Assembly: GCA_964485695.1 (NCBI GenBank)
Contig: CAZAKZ010000101.1
Span: 1 to 21,235 of the forward strand
Source of the DNA: CAZAKZ01 sp964485695
GTDB lineage: Bacteria > Planctomycetota > JAFGQW01
Length of the DNA: 21,235 bases
Reading direction: 5' to 3'
The notes under the pieces are model-generated. The model made no database searches and was not told the DNA's origin. It saw nothing but the letters and a program-made list of their open reading frames with translations. The position numbers were made by a program, and so were the translations under genes. Positions 14,180 to 21,235 of the stretch are shown here, in pieces. Each line of letters starts with the position of its first letter. Within the stretch, counting starts at the first letter, position 1.

Positions 14180-16360
14180 TCACACCAGCTCACCGGAGAA
14201 CTCGCTTGAGTTCTTCACCAGCACGACCCGCGGGATTCCCTCGATGAGAGCCTCGAGGCGTTCGGCGTACGCCTCTTCCTCCCCCGGCTCGGGCAGGGCG
14301 AGCCCCATGAAGACGATGTCCGCCTCCCGGCTCTCCTCGTGGATGAGGTCGAAGATGGGGCGGTCTCCGGCCTTCATGATGACCTTGCTCTCGGCTGAAA
14401 TGCGGATTTCGGGAATCATTCGGGCGAGGCCGAGGAGGATCTCGTCGCGCATGGTTTCATTGGACGCCACACTCTTGATGGTGATCCGGCTGTGCAGCCA
14501 TTCCGGATTCAGGGTCAGGAGGTGGGCCAGGAGAAGCATCATGTCGCCGTTTCGCTGCTTGCCGCCCCACCAGATGACGATTTTCGGGAAACGCGGCACC
14601 CGGGGAAACTGCTCGATTCTGCAGAGCAGCACGGACTTTTTCAGTCGAGCAACCTTGCGTAGGATCCGGAGGCTGGTCACCTGTCTGTTGCGGTTGGTCG
14701 ACCAGCCGATCATGAGAGCGTTGGAGGTGAGGCCGGCAATGCCGTTGGCTTGCGCCATGTTCACTACACCCTCCTCGAAATTCCGCACCAGGCCCACAGC
14801 GCTGAAGGCGTTGATGCCCTCCCGGTGGATGACCTGATCGATCTCCGCCTGGCGTGCTTCGAGATCCACATCCACGGGCTCTCCGTTCTCGGCGAAGAGG
14901 TTGCAGACGGTGACGATGCCCCGGTCCAGGCTGAGCCAGGAGGCCAGTCGGATCAGTCCGACCCGCTTCCAGGCCTCTCCCGAGAAAACGAGGATATGGG
15001 GGCGCCAGTTCCGGGCCTGGGCCGGCAGGGACTTCAGGGCCACCAGGCAGGCCCGGACGAGGGTGAGCAGCAGGCCGTGGCGCACGTCCCCCCAGGTGGC
15101 TCTCATGGACCGGTGCCGGAGCCAGAAGTAGACGCCGATCTCGATGACGAGAGCCGCGCCGCAGGCCAGGGGATGGATCAGGAACATCACCAGGAAGCAG
15201 GAGATGGCGCCCATGAACGAGACGCTCCAGTGGACCTTCAAGGTCGGCCGGAACGAGGGATCCCCCACCAGGCCCTCCAGGCCGGCCACCAGGTTCACCA
15301 TGCCGTATGTGGTGAGGAAGAACATGGACACCACCGGGGCCACCGCATTCAGGTCGCCGAGGAGAACCGCTCCCAGTGCGATGCCGGCCGACAGGATGAT
15401 GGCGGGGACGGGCTCGCCTTTTTTCGAGGTGCGAGCGAGAATCCGCGGCAGAACCCGGTCCTCGGCCATGGCCTGGAGGGTCCGCGGCGCCCCGAGGATG
15501 CTGCCCACGGCAGACGAGAGGATGGCGCAAAGAAGGCCTGGCGCCACCAGCACCGGAACCAGCGCGATGGAGGTCCAGATGAGGGGGTTGCGGATCAGAT
15601 CATCCGGAGCCGCGGACAGGGAAAGCACCACCGGAATCACCAGATAGGCGGCGAGGCCGACCAGGACGGCGGCGATGGTGCCCTTGGGGAGGGATTTCTG
15701 CGGGTCCTTCAGGTCTCCAGACAGGCTGATGCCGGCCATGATGCCGGTCACCGCCGGAAAGAACACGGCAAAGACGAGCCAGAATCCGCCGGCGCCCTCG
15801 GCCTCGAAGTTGCCGAACATGACCGGCCTGTGGCCGTCCGGGTCGATTCCCGCAAACAGGGAGAGAATGGAGAGGCCCACGAAGACCAGGAGGGGGACCT
15901 GGAGCTTCAGGGTGAGGGCGGCGCTCCGGAGGGAGACGAGGGTGACGGCGGCGATGGTGACCGCGGCCACGGGCACGAGGGGCGCCCCGGGCCACAGGAG
16001 CCGCAAGGCCTCGGCAAAGCCGAAGCTGTAGAGGGTGACGGAGAGGGCCTGGGACAGGTAGAGGGGGATGCCGATGGCCCCGCCGATCTCCAGGCCGAGG
16101 CTTCGCGAGATGATGAAGTAGGCCCCGCCCGTTTCCACCCGCATGTTGGTGGCCACCGCCGACATCGACAGGGCCGTGGTCAGGGTGATGGAGTTGGCCA
16201 GGACCACGATGAGCAGGGTGTTGGCGAGGCCGGCGCTGCCCACCACCCACCCGATCCTGAGGTACATGATGACCCCCAGGATGGTGAGGATGGAGGGGGT
16301 GAAGACACCGAGGAACGTACCGAGCTTCCTGGTTCCTGCGGTGCGGCCGGCCTCGGTCAT
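14180..16360 (-). CDS. SLC12-type cation-chloride cotransporter (APC superfamily)
   Basis: The 726-residue inner-membrane transporter opens with LGTFLGVFTPSILTILGV (from residue 13) and YLRIGWVVG, the first helix characteristic of the SLC12 / Na-K-Cl cotransporter family. About 12 hydrophobic helices reach to around residue 430, including ETGGAYFIISRSLG and FPAVTGIMAGISLSGDLKDPQKSLPKG, both typical of the family. The C-terminal ~290 residues are soluble and resemble the cytoplasmic regulatory domain of SLC12 proteins (WRPHILVFSG at its start). Chloride-coupled Na or K transport is known for eukaryotic members; the ions of bacterial members are less certain. The ATG at 16360 has only a weak ribosome binding site. 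A candidate promoter lies at 16401-16429 and the porin gene follows. General amino-acid permease is the main alternative but is less likely. Confidence 0.88.
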   Translation of the reverse strand: MTEAGRTAGTRKLGTFLGVFTPSILTILGVIMYLRIGWVVGSAGLANTLLIVVLANSITLTTALSMSAVATNMRVETGGAYFIISRSLGLEIGGAIGIPLYLSQALSVTLYSFGFAEALRLLWPGAPLVPVAAVTIAAVTLVSLRSAALTLKLQVPLLVFVGLSILSLFAGIDPDGHRPVMFGNFEAEGAGGFWLVFAVFFPAVTGIMAGISLSGDLKDPQKSLPKGTIAAVLVGLAAYLVIPVVLSLSAAPDDLIRNPLIWTSIALVPVLVAPGLLCAILSSAVGSILGAPRTLQAMAEDRVLPRILARTSKKGEPVPAIILSAGIALGAVLLGDLNAVAPVVSMFFLTTYGMVNLVAGLEGLVGDPSFRPTLKVHWSVSFMGAISCFLVMFLIHPLACGAALVIEIGVYFWLRHRSMRATWGDVRHGLLLTLVRACLVALKSLPAQARNWRPHILVFSGEAWKRVGLIRLASWLSLDRGIVTVCNLFAENGEPVDVDLEARQAEIDQVIHREGINAFSAVGLVRNFEEGVVNMAQANGIAGLTSNALMIGWSTNRNRQVTSLRILRKVARLKKSVLLCRIEQFPRVPRFPKIVIWWGGKQRNGDMMLLLAHLLTLNPEWLHSRITIKSVASNETMRDEILLGLARMIPEIRISAESKVIMKAGDRPIFDLIHEESREADIVFMGLALPEPGEEEAYAERLEALIEGIPRVVLVKNSSEFSGELV

Positions 16361-16400
16361 GGATCTCGCTTTCGGGGACGGATATCGATTCCAGGAGACA

Positions 16401-16429
16401 GTCTAACACGAGGCGCAGCAATACCCCAA
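16401..16429 (-). promoter_or_regulatory. Weak candidate promoter for the SLC12 gene
   Basis: On the minus strand TTGGGG (16429-16424) and TTAGAC (16406-16401) are 17 bases apart in the short gap after the peptidase gene. A TG just before the -10 adds some support. Both hexamers are poor matches. Confidence 0.28.
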
Positions 16430-16439
16430 AAGGAAGGCA

Positions 16440-17492
16440 CTACAGCAGGTTCAGGCCGGCCTCGAGGAAGAGCAGCTGCAGCCGCATCTGCTCCTCGATG
16501 GACATTGGAGTCAACCCCGCCGCCTTCAGGAGGGACTCCAGGTCCGGAGACTTATCCTGCGCGGCCCTCTGGATATCCGGCAGCATCTGGGTCTTGAACT
16601 GCTCGGCCACCGGATCCGTAGGTTCCACGGTCTCCCCTGCGCCCGCCAGGATGAAGAGCGGCATTTCACTGACCAGGGTGAGCGTGTCCCCCCCGAGGCT
16701 CCGCACGAACTCCATGGAGCTCGGCCGGAACCGAGCGGCGGTCTCGTCGTCGCCGCGGTCCAGGAAGAACCGGGCCATGGACCCCGAGTCGGGCCGCGTG
16801 CAGAATCCGCGCGCAATGCGGTGGAAGCCCTTTTCTCCGTTTCGCTGCACGTCGTGCAGGACGTATCCCATGTCCTCGACGTTTCTGGAGAGCCGTTCCT
16901 GCAGGGGCCGGGACCGGTCCTGCCACGCCGCGTCGATGAGAAACCACGGGCCGCCTGCATGGGCCATGCCGTGGAAGGATACGTGCAGGTGAAAGGGGCC
17001 CACCACCGACGCCGAGGCCCGGAGAAAATCGGCCACGGCCCGGTTTTCGGGACGGGCCTCGTGGTCCGGGTCCGGGCCGGGGCGGGGAAAGCCGAACTCC
17101 ATGTCGTCCCCGGGGCCTTCCCGCACCACCCCCTTCAGGTAGCGGCCGGGATCCACGACGGCGTCGGGCGTCGGGTGACGGACCTCGGGCTCGCACCAGG
17201 CACGGTTCCTCATCTCCCCGTCGGGATTGGCGTGGGGAACGATGCACCAGGTGGCCGAGGTCTTGAGTGGATCCGTCTCGCCGACTGCCATCAGGTGGCT
17301 GGCGAGGCGCCGCAGCATCCACGGCCCCACCGGCTCGTCGGCGTGGCACCCCCCGAGGAGACTGACGTGGCGGGGCCCGGTGCCGAAGCGAAAGGCGCGG
17401 ACGGATCGCCCTTCCCGGGATGTGCCGATGACCGTCCCGGACTTCGGGTGTCGCGGCGGCGTGCTCAGGATCTCGTCGATGGGCAGATAGAT
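16440..17492 (-). CDS. M14-family zinc carboxypeptidase-like protein with probable ATC start
   Basis: The frame is open from a stop at 17525-17523 and gives 350 residues from ATC at 17492. The zinc motif HADE (H50, E53) lies in GGCHADEPVGP; the NPDG...R-NR motif starts near residue 89; a third zinc-ligand candidate is H170 in HVSFHG; the catalytic glutamate candidate is E276 in LVSEMPLF. These match M14 metallocarboxypeptidases or related deacylases; substrate unknown. No ATG, GTG or TTG exists between the upstream stop and HADE. ATC at 17492-17490 sits seven bases after an excellent GAGGAG ribosome binding site, so it is the likely start. The first GTG (17330) would remove both first zinc ligands. 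No signal peptide is seen, so the protein is probably cytoplasmic. It follows the ahcY terminator and precedes the SLC12 gene by 79 bases. Confidence 0.78.
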   Translation of the reverse strand: MYLPIDEILSTPPRHPKSGTVIGTSREGRSVRAFRFGTGPRHVSLLGGCHADEPVGPWMLRRLASHLMAVGETDPLKTSATWCIVPHANPDGEMRNRAWCEPEVRHPTPDAVVDPGRYLKGVVREGPGDDMEFGFPRPGPDPDHEARPENRAVADFLRASASVVGPFHLHVSFHGMAHAGGPWFLIDAAWQDRSRPLQERLSRNVEDMGYVLHDVQRNGEKGFHRIARGFCTRPDSGSMARFFLDRGDDETAARFRPSSMEFVRSLGGDTLTLVSEMPLFILAGAGETVEPTDPVAEQFKTQMLPDIQRAAQDKSPDLESLLKAAGLTPMSIEEQMRLQLLFLEAGLNLL

Positions 17493-17501
17493 GGTGTTAC
17501 T

Positions 17502-17510
17502 CCTCGAGGA
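17502..17510 (-). promoter_or_regulatory. Ribosome binding site that decides the ATC start
   Basis: On the minus strand the sequence TCGAGGAGT places AGGAG seven bases before the ATC codon at 17492-17490. It is one of the best Shine-Dalgarno matches in the window. No canonical start codon lies at a usable distance downstream of it. Confidence 0.65.
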
Positions 17511-17543
17511 ATCCGTAACGTTCTATCGGACATTCTCGATCGT

Positions 17544-17579
17544 AAAAAAAGCGGGGGATCAGGTCTCCCTGGTCCCCCG
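17544..17579 (-). terminator. Strong intrinsic terminator after ahcY
   Basis: On the minus strand CGGGGGACCAGG pairs with CCTGATCCCCCG (11 of 12 pairs, one C-A mismatch) around the loop GAGA, followed by C and seven Ts (17550-17544). It lies 25 bases after the ahcY stop and closes the SahR-like/ahcY operon. Confidence 0.9.
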
Positions 17580-17604
17580 TCCAGTCGGCGAATTGAATCA
17601 CCGA

Positions 17605-18918
17605 TCAATAGCGATAGTATTCCGGCTTGTACGGCCCGTCAACGGGCACGCCGATGTAGTCGGCCTGCTTCTGGGTGAGCCGGGTGAGCTTCACGCCGAG
17701 CTGGTCGAGATGCAGCCGAGCCACCCTCTCGTCCAGGATCTTGGGCAGCATGTAGACTTTTTTCTCGTACTTGTCGGTCTCGCGGTTATCCCACAGCTCG
17801 ATCTGGGCGGTGACCTGGTTGGTGAAGCTGGCGCTCATGACGAAGCTCGGATGTCCCGTGGCGCAGCCGAGGTTCACCAGTCGGCCCTCGGCCAGGATGG
17901 TGACCACCTTGCCGTCGGGCCACTGGACCTGGTCCACCTGCGGCTTGATGTTGATGCGCTTCAGGCCCGAGTCGTCGAAGACGGAGGCCACTTCGATCTC
18001 GTGGTCGAAGTGGCCGATGTTGCACACGATGGCCTGGTGCTTCATCCTGTCCATGTGCTCGCGGGTGATGACGTCGCAGTTGCCCGTGGCGGTGACGAAG
18101 ATGTCGCCGTACGCGACGGCGTCTTCCAGGGTGACCACCTGGTAGCCCTCCATGGCGGCCTGGAGCGCGTTGATGGGATCGATTTCGGTGATGAAGACTG
18201 TGGCGCCGAGGCCCTTGAACGCCTGGGCGCAGCCCTTGCCCACGTCGCCGTACCCGCACACGATGCAGTTCTTGCCGGCGATCATGATGTCGGTGGCCCG
18301 CTTGATGCCGTCCATGAGGCTCTCGCGGCAGCCGTAGAGGTTGTCGAACTTGCTTTTGGTGCAGCTGTTGTTGACGTTGAAGGCCGGCGCGCCGAGGGTG
18401 CCCTTCTCCATCATCTGGTAGAGGCGGTTCACGCCCGTGGTGGTCTCCTCGGTGATGCCGTGGAGGCCGGGGAGCAATTCGGGAAACTTCTCGTGCACCA
18501 GGAGGGTCAGGTCGCCGCCGTCATCGAGGATCATGTTGAGCTGCTTGCCGTCCGGCCAGGTCAGGGTCTGCTCGATGCACCAGTCGTACTCCTCCAGGGT
18601 CTCGCCCTTCCAGGCGAAGACCGGAACGCCCGCCTTGGCCATGGCGGCCGCGGCGTGATCCTGGGTGCTGAAGATGTTGCAGCTGCTCCAGCGCACGCTG
18701 GCGCCGAGCTCGACGAGGGTTTCGATGAGGACCGCGGTCTGTATAGTCATGTGGAGGCAGCCGGCGATGCGAGCGCCTGCGAGGGGTTTCTTGCCGGCGT
18801 ATTCCTTTCTGAGGGCCATGAGACCGGGCATCTCGTGTTCCGCGTTGATGATCTCCTTGCGGCCGAAGTCGGCCTCGAGGATGTCCTTTACCTTGTAATC
18901 CTGAACGGCCTGCGTCAT
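17605..18918 (-). CDS. ahcY: Adenosylhomocysteinase (S-adenosylhomocysteine hydrolase)
   Basis: The 437-residue enzyme splits S-adenosylhomocysteine to adenosine and homocysteine, relieving product inhibition of methyltransferases. Visible signatures are LDDGGD (131-136), ITEETTTGV with the substrate-binding Glu near 158, TKSKFDNLYGC with K188, D192 and N193, and the NAD-binding GYGDVGKG (222-229). The C-terminal KPEYYRY carries the Lys and Tyr that close over NAD of the neighbouring subunit. Length is normal for the tetrameric family. NVNNSCTKS replaces the more familiar NVNDSVTKS, at positions not known as catalytic. The ATG has a modest GAGAG ribosome binding site. It is the second gene of an operon with the ArsR/methyltransferase regulator 79 bases upstream and ends at a strong terminator. 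Confidence 0.97.
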   Translation of the reverse strand: MTQAVQDYKVKDILEADFGRKEIINAEHEMPGLMALRKEYAGKKPLAGARIAGCLHMTIQTAVLIETLVELGASVRWSSCNIFSTQDHAAAAMAKAGVPVFAWKGETLEEYDWCIEQTLTWPDGKQLNMILDDGGDLTLLVHEKFPELLPGLHGITEETTTGVNRLYQMMEKGTLGAPAFNVNNSCTKSKFDNLYGCRESLMDGIKRATDIMIAGKNCIVCGYGDVGKGCAQAFKGLGATVFITEIDPINALQAAMEGYQVVTLEDAVAYGDIFVTATGNCDVITREHMDRMKHQAIVCNIGHFDHEIEVASVFDDSGLKRINIKPQVDQVQWPDGKVVTILAEGRLVNLGCATGHPSFVMSASFTNQVTAQIELWDNRETDKYEKKVYMLPKILDERVARLHLDQLGVKLTRLTQKQADYIGVPVDGPYKPEYYRY

Positions 18919-18997
18919 GGTCTCTCGTCTCCAGATGTGTGTGATTGCAGAGGCCGGGGAAGTCCCGGTCCCGCAGAGGTTTTCAGGTTCATCAAAA

Positions 18998-19996
18998 TCA
19001 TGGTTTCTTTTTGTTCTTGGGTTTCTTTCCGTTCCCTTTCGCGGAGCCCTTCTCCGCGGTGAGGAGGAACAGATCCGGTCCCTCGAGAGGCGACGCCGCG
19101 TTGAAGTCCGGGGCCAGACTGCGGCGGCGGACGCGGCGGAATCCGGCCTTCGACACCAGCCGGGTGAACTCGGCCGGTTCGAATCCCCACCACCGATCCT
19201 GCATGCGCTCGAAGAATTCTTCCAGGCGATGCGCCTGCTGCTCCACGAGGAGGAGCCTGCCGCCGGGCTTCACGATGCGGTGCAGTTCCTTGAGCGCTTC
19301 GGCCGGTGAGGGCACGTGGTGGATCACCAGGACGGCCAGGGCCAGATCCACGCGGTCGTCGGGAACCGGAAGACGGCTCAGGTCGCCCTTGAGGAACTTC
19401 ACGTTCTTGACCCCGCGGTCCGCGCATCGCGTCCGGGCCGCTTCCAGCATCTCCGGAATCGGGTCCACGGCGAACACCTTCCGGAAGGTCCTGGACAGCA
19501 GAGGTAGCAGAAACCCGGTGCCCGTTCCAATGTCCGCCACTTCCCAATCCCCGGGGAGCATGGCCGTCAGGGCTTCGAGGTGAAACGCGTCCCCGAACGC
19601 GTCCATGCGCATCTGGTCCCAGCGATGTCCGATGCGCGAGAAGAACTCGGCGCTCCGGCGCTTCCGGCGGCCGAGGACACGGTCGAGGCGGTTCAAGGCC
19701 CGTCGGGGCAGCTCCTGGTCGTTCACCCAGTCGAGGAGGCGCGTCTGGAGCTCGGGCGGACTGCCGCCCCCGCCGGCGCCGTTCTCGGCCACGGCGTAGA
19801 TCACGGTCGTCCCTTCCCGCCGGTCCCGGATCAGGCCGGCGTCGCGCAGCACCTTCAGGTGTCTGGAGACGGTGGATTGAGGCAGCTGCAGGCAGTCCAC
19901 CAGCTCGGAGACGCTCAGCTCGTGCCGCGTCACGATCTGGAGGATGCGGCAGCGCGTGGCGTCGGCCATGGCCTTGAAGACCGTTTCGCTTTCCAT
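18998..19996 (-). CDS. ArsR-type regulator fused to a SAM-dependent methyltransferase-like domain (SahR-like)
   Basis: This is 332 residues from the ATG at 19996. Residues 1-75 are an ArsR winged helix (VFKAMADATRCRIL, recognition helix STVSRHLKVLRDAGLI, wing EGTTVIY). Residues about 145-300 are a class I methyltransferase fold with motif I VADIGTGTG (153-161), acidic residue D178 in FAVDP, GDLSRLP, and VIHHVPSPAEALKELHRIVKPGG. The tail (317-332) is Lys-rich. Family knowledge: SahR in Proteobacteria joins these two domains, sits by ahcY and responds to S-adenosylhomocysteine. The ahcY neighbour and the palindrome over its own -10 suggest the same logic here. The ORF extends further upstream, but the promoter at 20050-20077 and its expected start near 20043 exclude the longer forms. 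An active methyltransferase remains possible. The ribosome binding site is weak. Confidence 0.87.
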   Translation of the reverse strand: MESETVFKAMADATRCRILQIVTRHELSVSELVDCLQLPQSTVSRHLKVLRDAGLIRDRREGTTVIYAVAENGAGGGGSPPELQTRLLDWVNDQELPRRALNRLDRVLGRRKRRSAEFFSRIGHRWDQMRMDAFGDAFHLEALTAMLPGDWEVADIGTGTGFLLPLLSRTFRKVFAVDPIPEMLEAARTRCADRGVKNVKFLKGDLSRLPVPDDRVDLALAVLVIHHVPSPAEALKELHRIVKPGGRLLLVEQQAHRLEEFFERMQDRWWGFEPAEFTRLVSKAGFRRVRRRSLAPDFNAASPLEGPDLFLLTAEKGSAKGNGKKPKNKKKP

Positions 19997-20033
19997 GGGC
20001 TCTGTCCGGGAATGGGAGAGGGGGCGATGCGTT

Positions 20034-20053
20034 TTATCCGTATATCCGGATAA
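20034..20053. promoter_or_regulatory. Candidate operator of the SahR-like regulator
   Basis: TTATCC (20034-20039), eight bases, then GGATAA (20048-20053) form a perfect inverted repeat, with the smaller palindrome ATCCGGAT nested at one end. It overlaps the -10 hexamer (20050-20055) and covers the expected start of transcription, the classic place for an ArsR-type repressor. Confidence 0.65.
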
Positions 20054-20077
20054 TATAATATTCTGGCGATTCGTCAA
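20050..20077 (-). promoter_or_regulatory. Sigma-70-type promoter of the SahR-like/ahcY operon
   Basis: On the minus strand TTGACG (20077-20072) and TATTAT (20055-20050) are separated by 16 bases; each hexamer misses consensus at one position. It directs transcription towards the ArsR/methyltransferase gene, with a start near 20043. Confidence 0.72.
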
Positions 20078-20119
20078 GGCCGCACCCTGAAAAAGGAGGG
20101 AAAACCGGGGCAGACCAGG

Positions 20120-20125
20120 TATATT
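20120..20125 (+). promoter_or_regulatory. Possible -10 element for the unknown exported protein gene
   Basis: TATATT lies about 95 bases before the start codon at 20221 on the plus strand. No acceptable -35 was found at 16-18 bases upstream, so this is only a hint. Confidence 0.2.
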
Positions 20126-20220
20126 CGTCCTTCTGACGGCAAATCGGGGATCCGGGCGCATCGAGACGGGTTGCGGCAAGCGGCGGCCGGCCCCTTCCCT
20201 GCCAGACAGGAGGGAATCAC

Positions 20221-21147
20221 ATGCGAATCCTGCTCATCGCGGCCGTCCTTGCGACCGGCCTCCAGTCGACCTCCTCTCAGGCCAAACCGACCCGACTCGT
20301 CCTCTCCTCGGACTGGGAAGTGGGTAAGGCGTACCACTACGAGCGCGTTAAGGAGCGGGTGGTGAACGGCAAATCTGGCATAAAGGGTCGGACGAGGGTG
20401 GAGGTGAAGGTGCTGGAGGGGAACAAGGACGGGTACCTCATCCAATGGGCCTTCGGTGAGACGGAGATCCTCGGCAATCCTCCGGAAAAGACCGCCGCTA
20501 GACAGGTGGCCAACCTGTTGAAGGGGATCAAATTCAAGATCAGGACGGATCCGTACGGCAGGGCCAAAAGCCTCGTGGACAAAGGCGTGGTGCTGGAGTT
20601 GACGCAGGCGGCGGGGAAGGCAGTCGTCCGCTCGCTGAAAGCCAGAGGACTCTGGTCAAAGGACAAAAATCGGCACCTCGAGGACATAGAGCTGTTTCTG
20701 GACGATGCCAATTTCGAGAGAGCGCTCCTGAAGGAGCCCACGATTTTCTTCACCCCCTCGGGCGGCACCTATGATCTGAAGAAGAAACAGTGTTACAGGG
20801 ACCAGATTCCCAACCCATTCGACGGGGATCCTTTTCCAGTCCAGGCCTGGTTCTACCTGGACTCATACCGGTCAGAGACGAATCGAGCCTCCCTGAAATG
20901 GGAATATATTCTAGATGCGCACAGGGCGCGCTCCATTCTCAGGAAGACAGTCAAGCAAATGGCAAGGCGAAAAGGGGTCAAAGGACCTTCGGAGAAGGAC
21001 CTGCCGAGGTTCTCCTGGAAGGAACGGGCTGCCTACGTCTACGACACGGAGACCGGATTTCCGGTTTCAGTCCGGTACACAGGCAAGTACCGCATCAAGA
21101 AGAAAACCCAAATCGATCGGCTGACGTACACGAGGGTCGCCGATTGA
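20221..21147 (+). CDS. Exported protein of unknown function
   Basis: The protein has 308 residues, with a signal peptide at the N-terminus (MRILLIAAVLATGLQ, likely cleavage after SSQA, residue 21) and no lipobox cysteine. The mature part is rich in Lys and Arg and in beta-like strands (VEVKVLEGNKDGYLIQWAFGE, IKFKIRTDPYGRAKSL), with a central helical stretch and a PSGGTYDL segment. A C-terminal run of alternating residues (GFPVSVRYTGKYRIKKKTQI) follows. Beta-rich exported proteins of this kind are common in environmental bacteria, but I do not recognise the family. AGGAGG (20208-20213) eight bases before the ATG is a near-perfect ribosome binding site. It is divergent from the SahR-like gene, with the regulator's promoter and operator in the shared 224-base gap, so coregulation is conceivable but unproven. 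Confidence 0.72.
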   Translation: MRILLIAAVLATGLQSTSSQAKPTRLVLSSDWEVGKAYHYERVKERVVNGKSGIKGRTRVEVKVLEGNKDGYLIQWAFGETEILGNPPEKTAARQVANLLKGIKFKIRTDPYGRAKSLVDKGVVLELTQAAGKAVVRSLKARGLWSKDKNRHLEDIELFLDDANFERALLKEPTIFFTPSGGTYDLKKKQCYRDQIPNPFDGDPFPVQAWFYLDSYRSETNRASLKWEYILDAHRARSILRKTVKQMARRKGVKGPSEKDLPRFSWKERAAYVYDTETGFPVSVRYTGKYRIKKKTQIDRLTYTRVAD

Positions 21148-21149
21148 GG

Positions 21150-21172
21150 AACCGGCGCGTCTCGGTTGTTTT
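21150..21172 (+). terminator. Weak candidate terminator after the unknown exported protein gene
   Basis: AACCG (21150-21154) pairs with CGGTT (21163-21167) around an 8-base loop and is followed by GTTTTC, directly after the stop codon at 21147. The stem is short, so efficiency is doubtful. Nothing else was recognised from 21173 to the end of the window. Confidence 0.35.
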
Positions 21173-21235
21173 CGACTAGTGTTGATTCTCTCGTAAGAAC
21201 CCCTCTTTTCTGAACACCGCCGGTCACGGATTGAG

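Noticed and set aside
14750..16597. 615-residue open frame on the plus strand
   Set aside because: It lies opposite the SLC12 gene, and its product is an unnatural Gly/Asp/His/Arg-rich sequence, as expected for the antisense of a GC-rich membrane protein gene.
18919..18997. SAH riboswitch before ahcY
   Set aside because: The 79-base gap after the regulator gene shows no arrangement that I can match to the SAH aptamer, and ahcY appears to be transcribed from the upstream promoter.
17491..19062. 523-residue open frame on the plus strand
   Set aside because: It is the antisense of ahcY, whose family match is unambiguous; the plus-strand product has no recognisable motif and biased composition.

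Overview
The window is GC-rich chromosomal DNA from a diderm bacterium. A porin-like protein ending in phenylalanine, several exported proteins, and ECF sigma factors beside large HEAT and TPR proteins support this. The mix (ECF/anti-sigma units with oversized partners, an SLC12 cotransporter, a stand-alone GMP synthase ATPase subunit) would fit a Planctomycetota-like or other deep environmental phylum. That placement is inference at low confidence, since there is no rRNA or marker phylogeny here.

Layout. 1-100: the tail of one tRNA and a complete tRNA-Gln on the plus strand, facing a minus-strand stand-alone GMP synthase ATP-pyrophosphatase gene. 1115-1499: a non-coding stretch with about six degenerate copies of a short repeat, then tRNA-Val(UAC) on the minus strand. 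1858-3165: UDP-glucose 6-dehydrogenase, plus strand. From 3180 to about 20000 every gene is on the minus strand. Read in transcription order (descending coordinate) they are: (a) a SahR-like ArsR/methyltransferase regulator and ahcY, from a clear promoter/operator at 20034-20077 to a strong terminator at 17544-17579; (b) an M14 carboxypeptidase-like gene whose only well-placed start codon is ATC; (c) an SLC12-type cation-chloride cotransporter and a porin; (d) an exported TPR protein with its own promoter, a ~200-nt leader and a strong terminator; (e) an ECF sigma factor with an exported TPR protein, ended by a strong terminator; (f) a second ECF sigma factor directly coupled to a 1159-residue membrane protein joining a zinc-finger anti-sigma domain, a FecR-like domain and a very long HEAT array; (g) a small exported Ig-like protein and a membrane-anchored HEAT protein. 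At 20221-21147 an exported protein of unknown function runs on the plus strand, divergent from the SahR-like regulator.

How it works together. The ahcY unit handles S-adenosylhomocysteine, probably with feedback through the ArsR/methyltransferase protein. Units (d) to (g) look like envelope-stress or surface-assembly functions: two ECF sigma factors with exported or membrane-tethered repeat proteins. The HEAT-fused anti-sigma factor is the most unusual architecture. Other points worth a second look are the ATC start of the peptidase, a frame-shifted but compensated tandem duplication inside the porin, the repeats at 1262-1483, and the operator overlapping the -10 of the SahR-like promoter.
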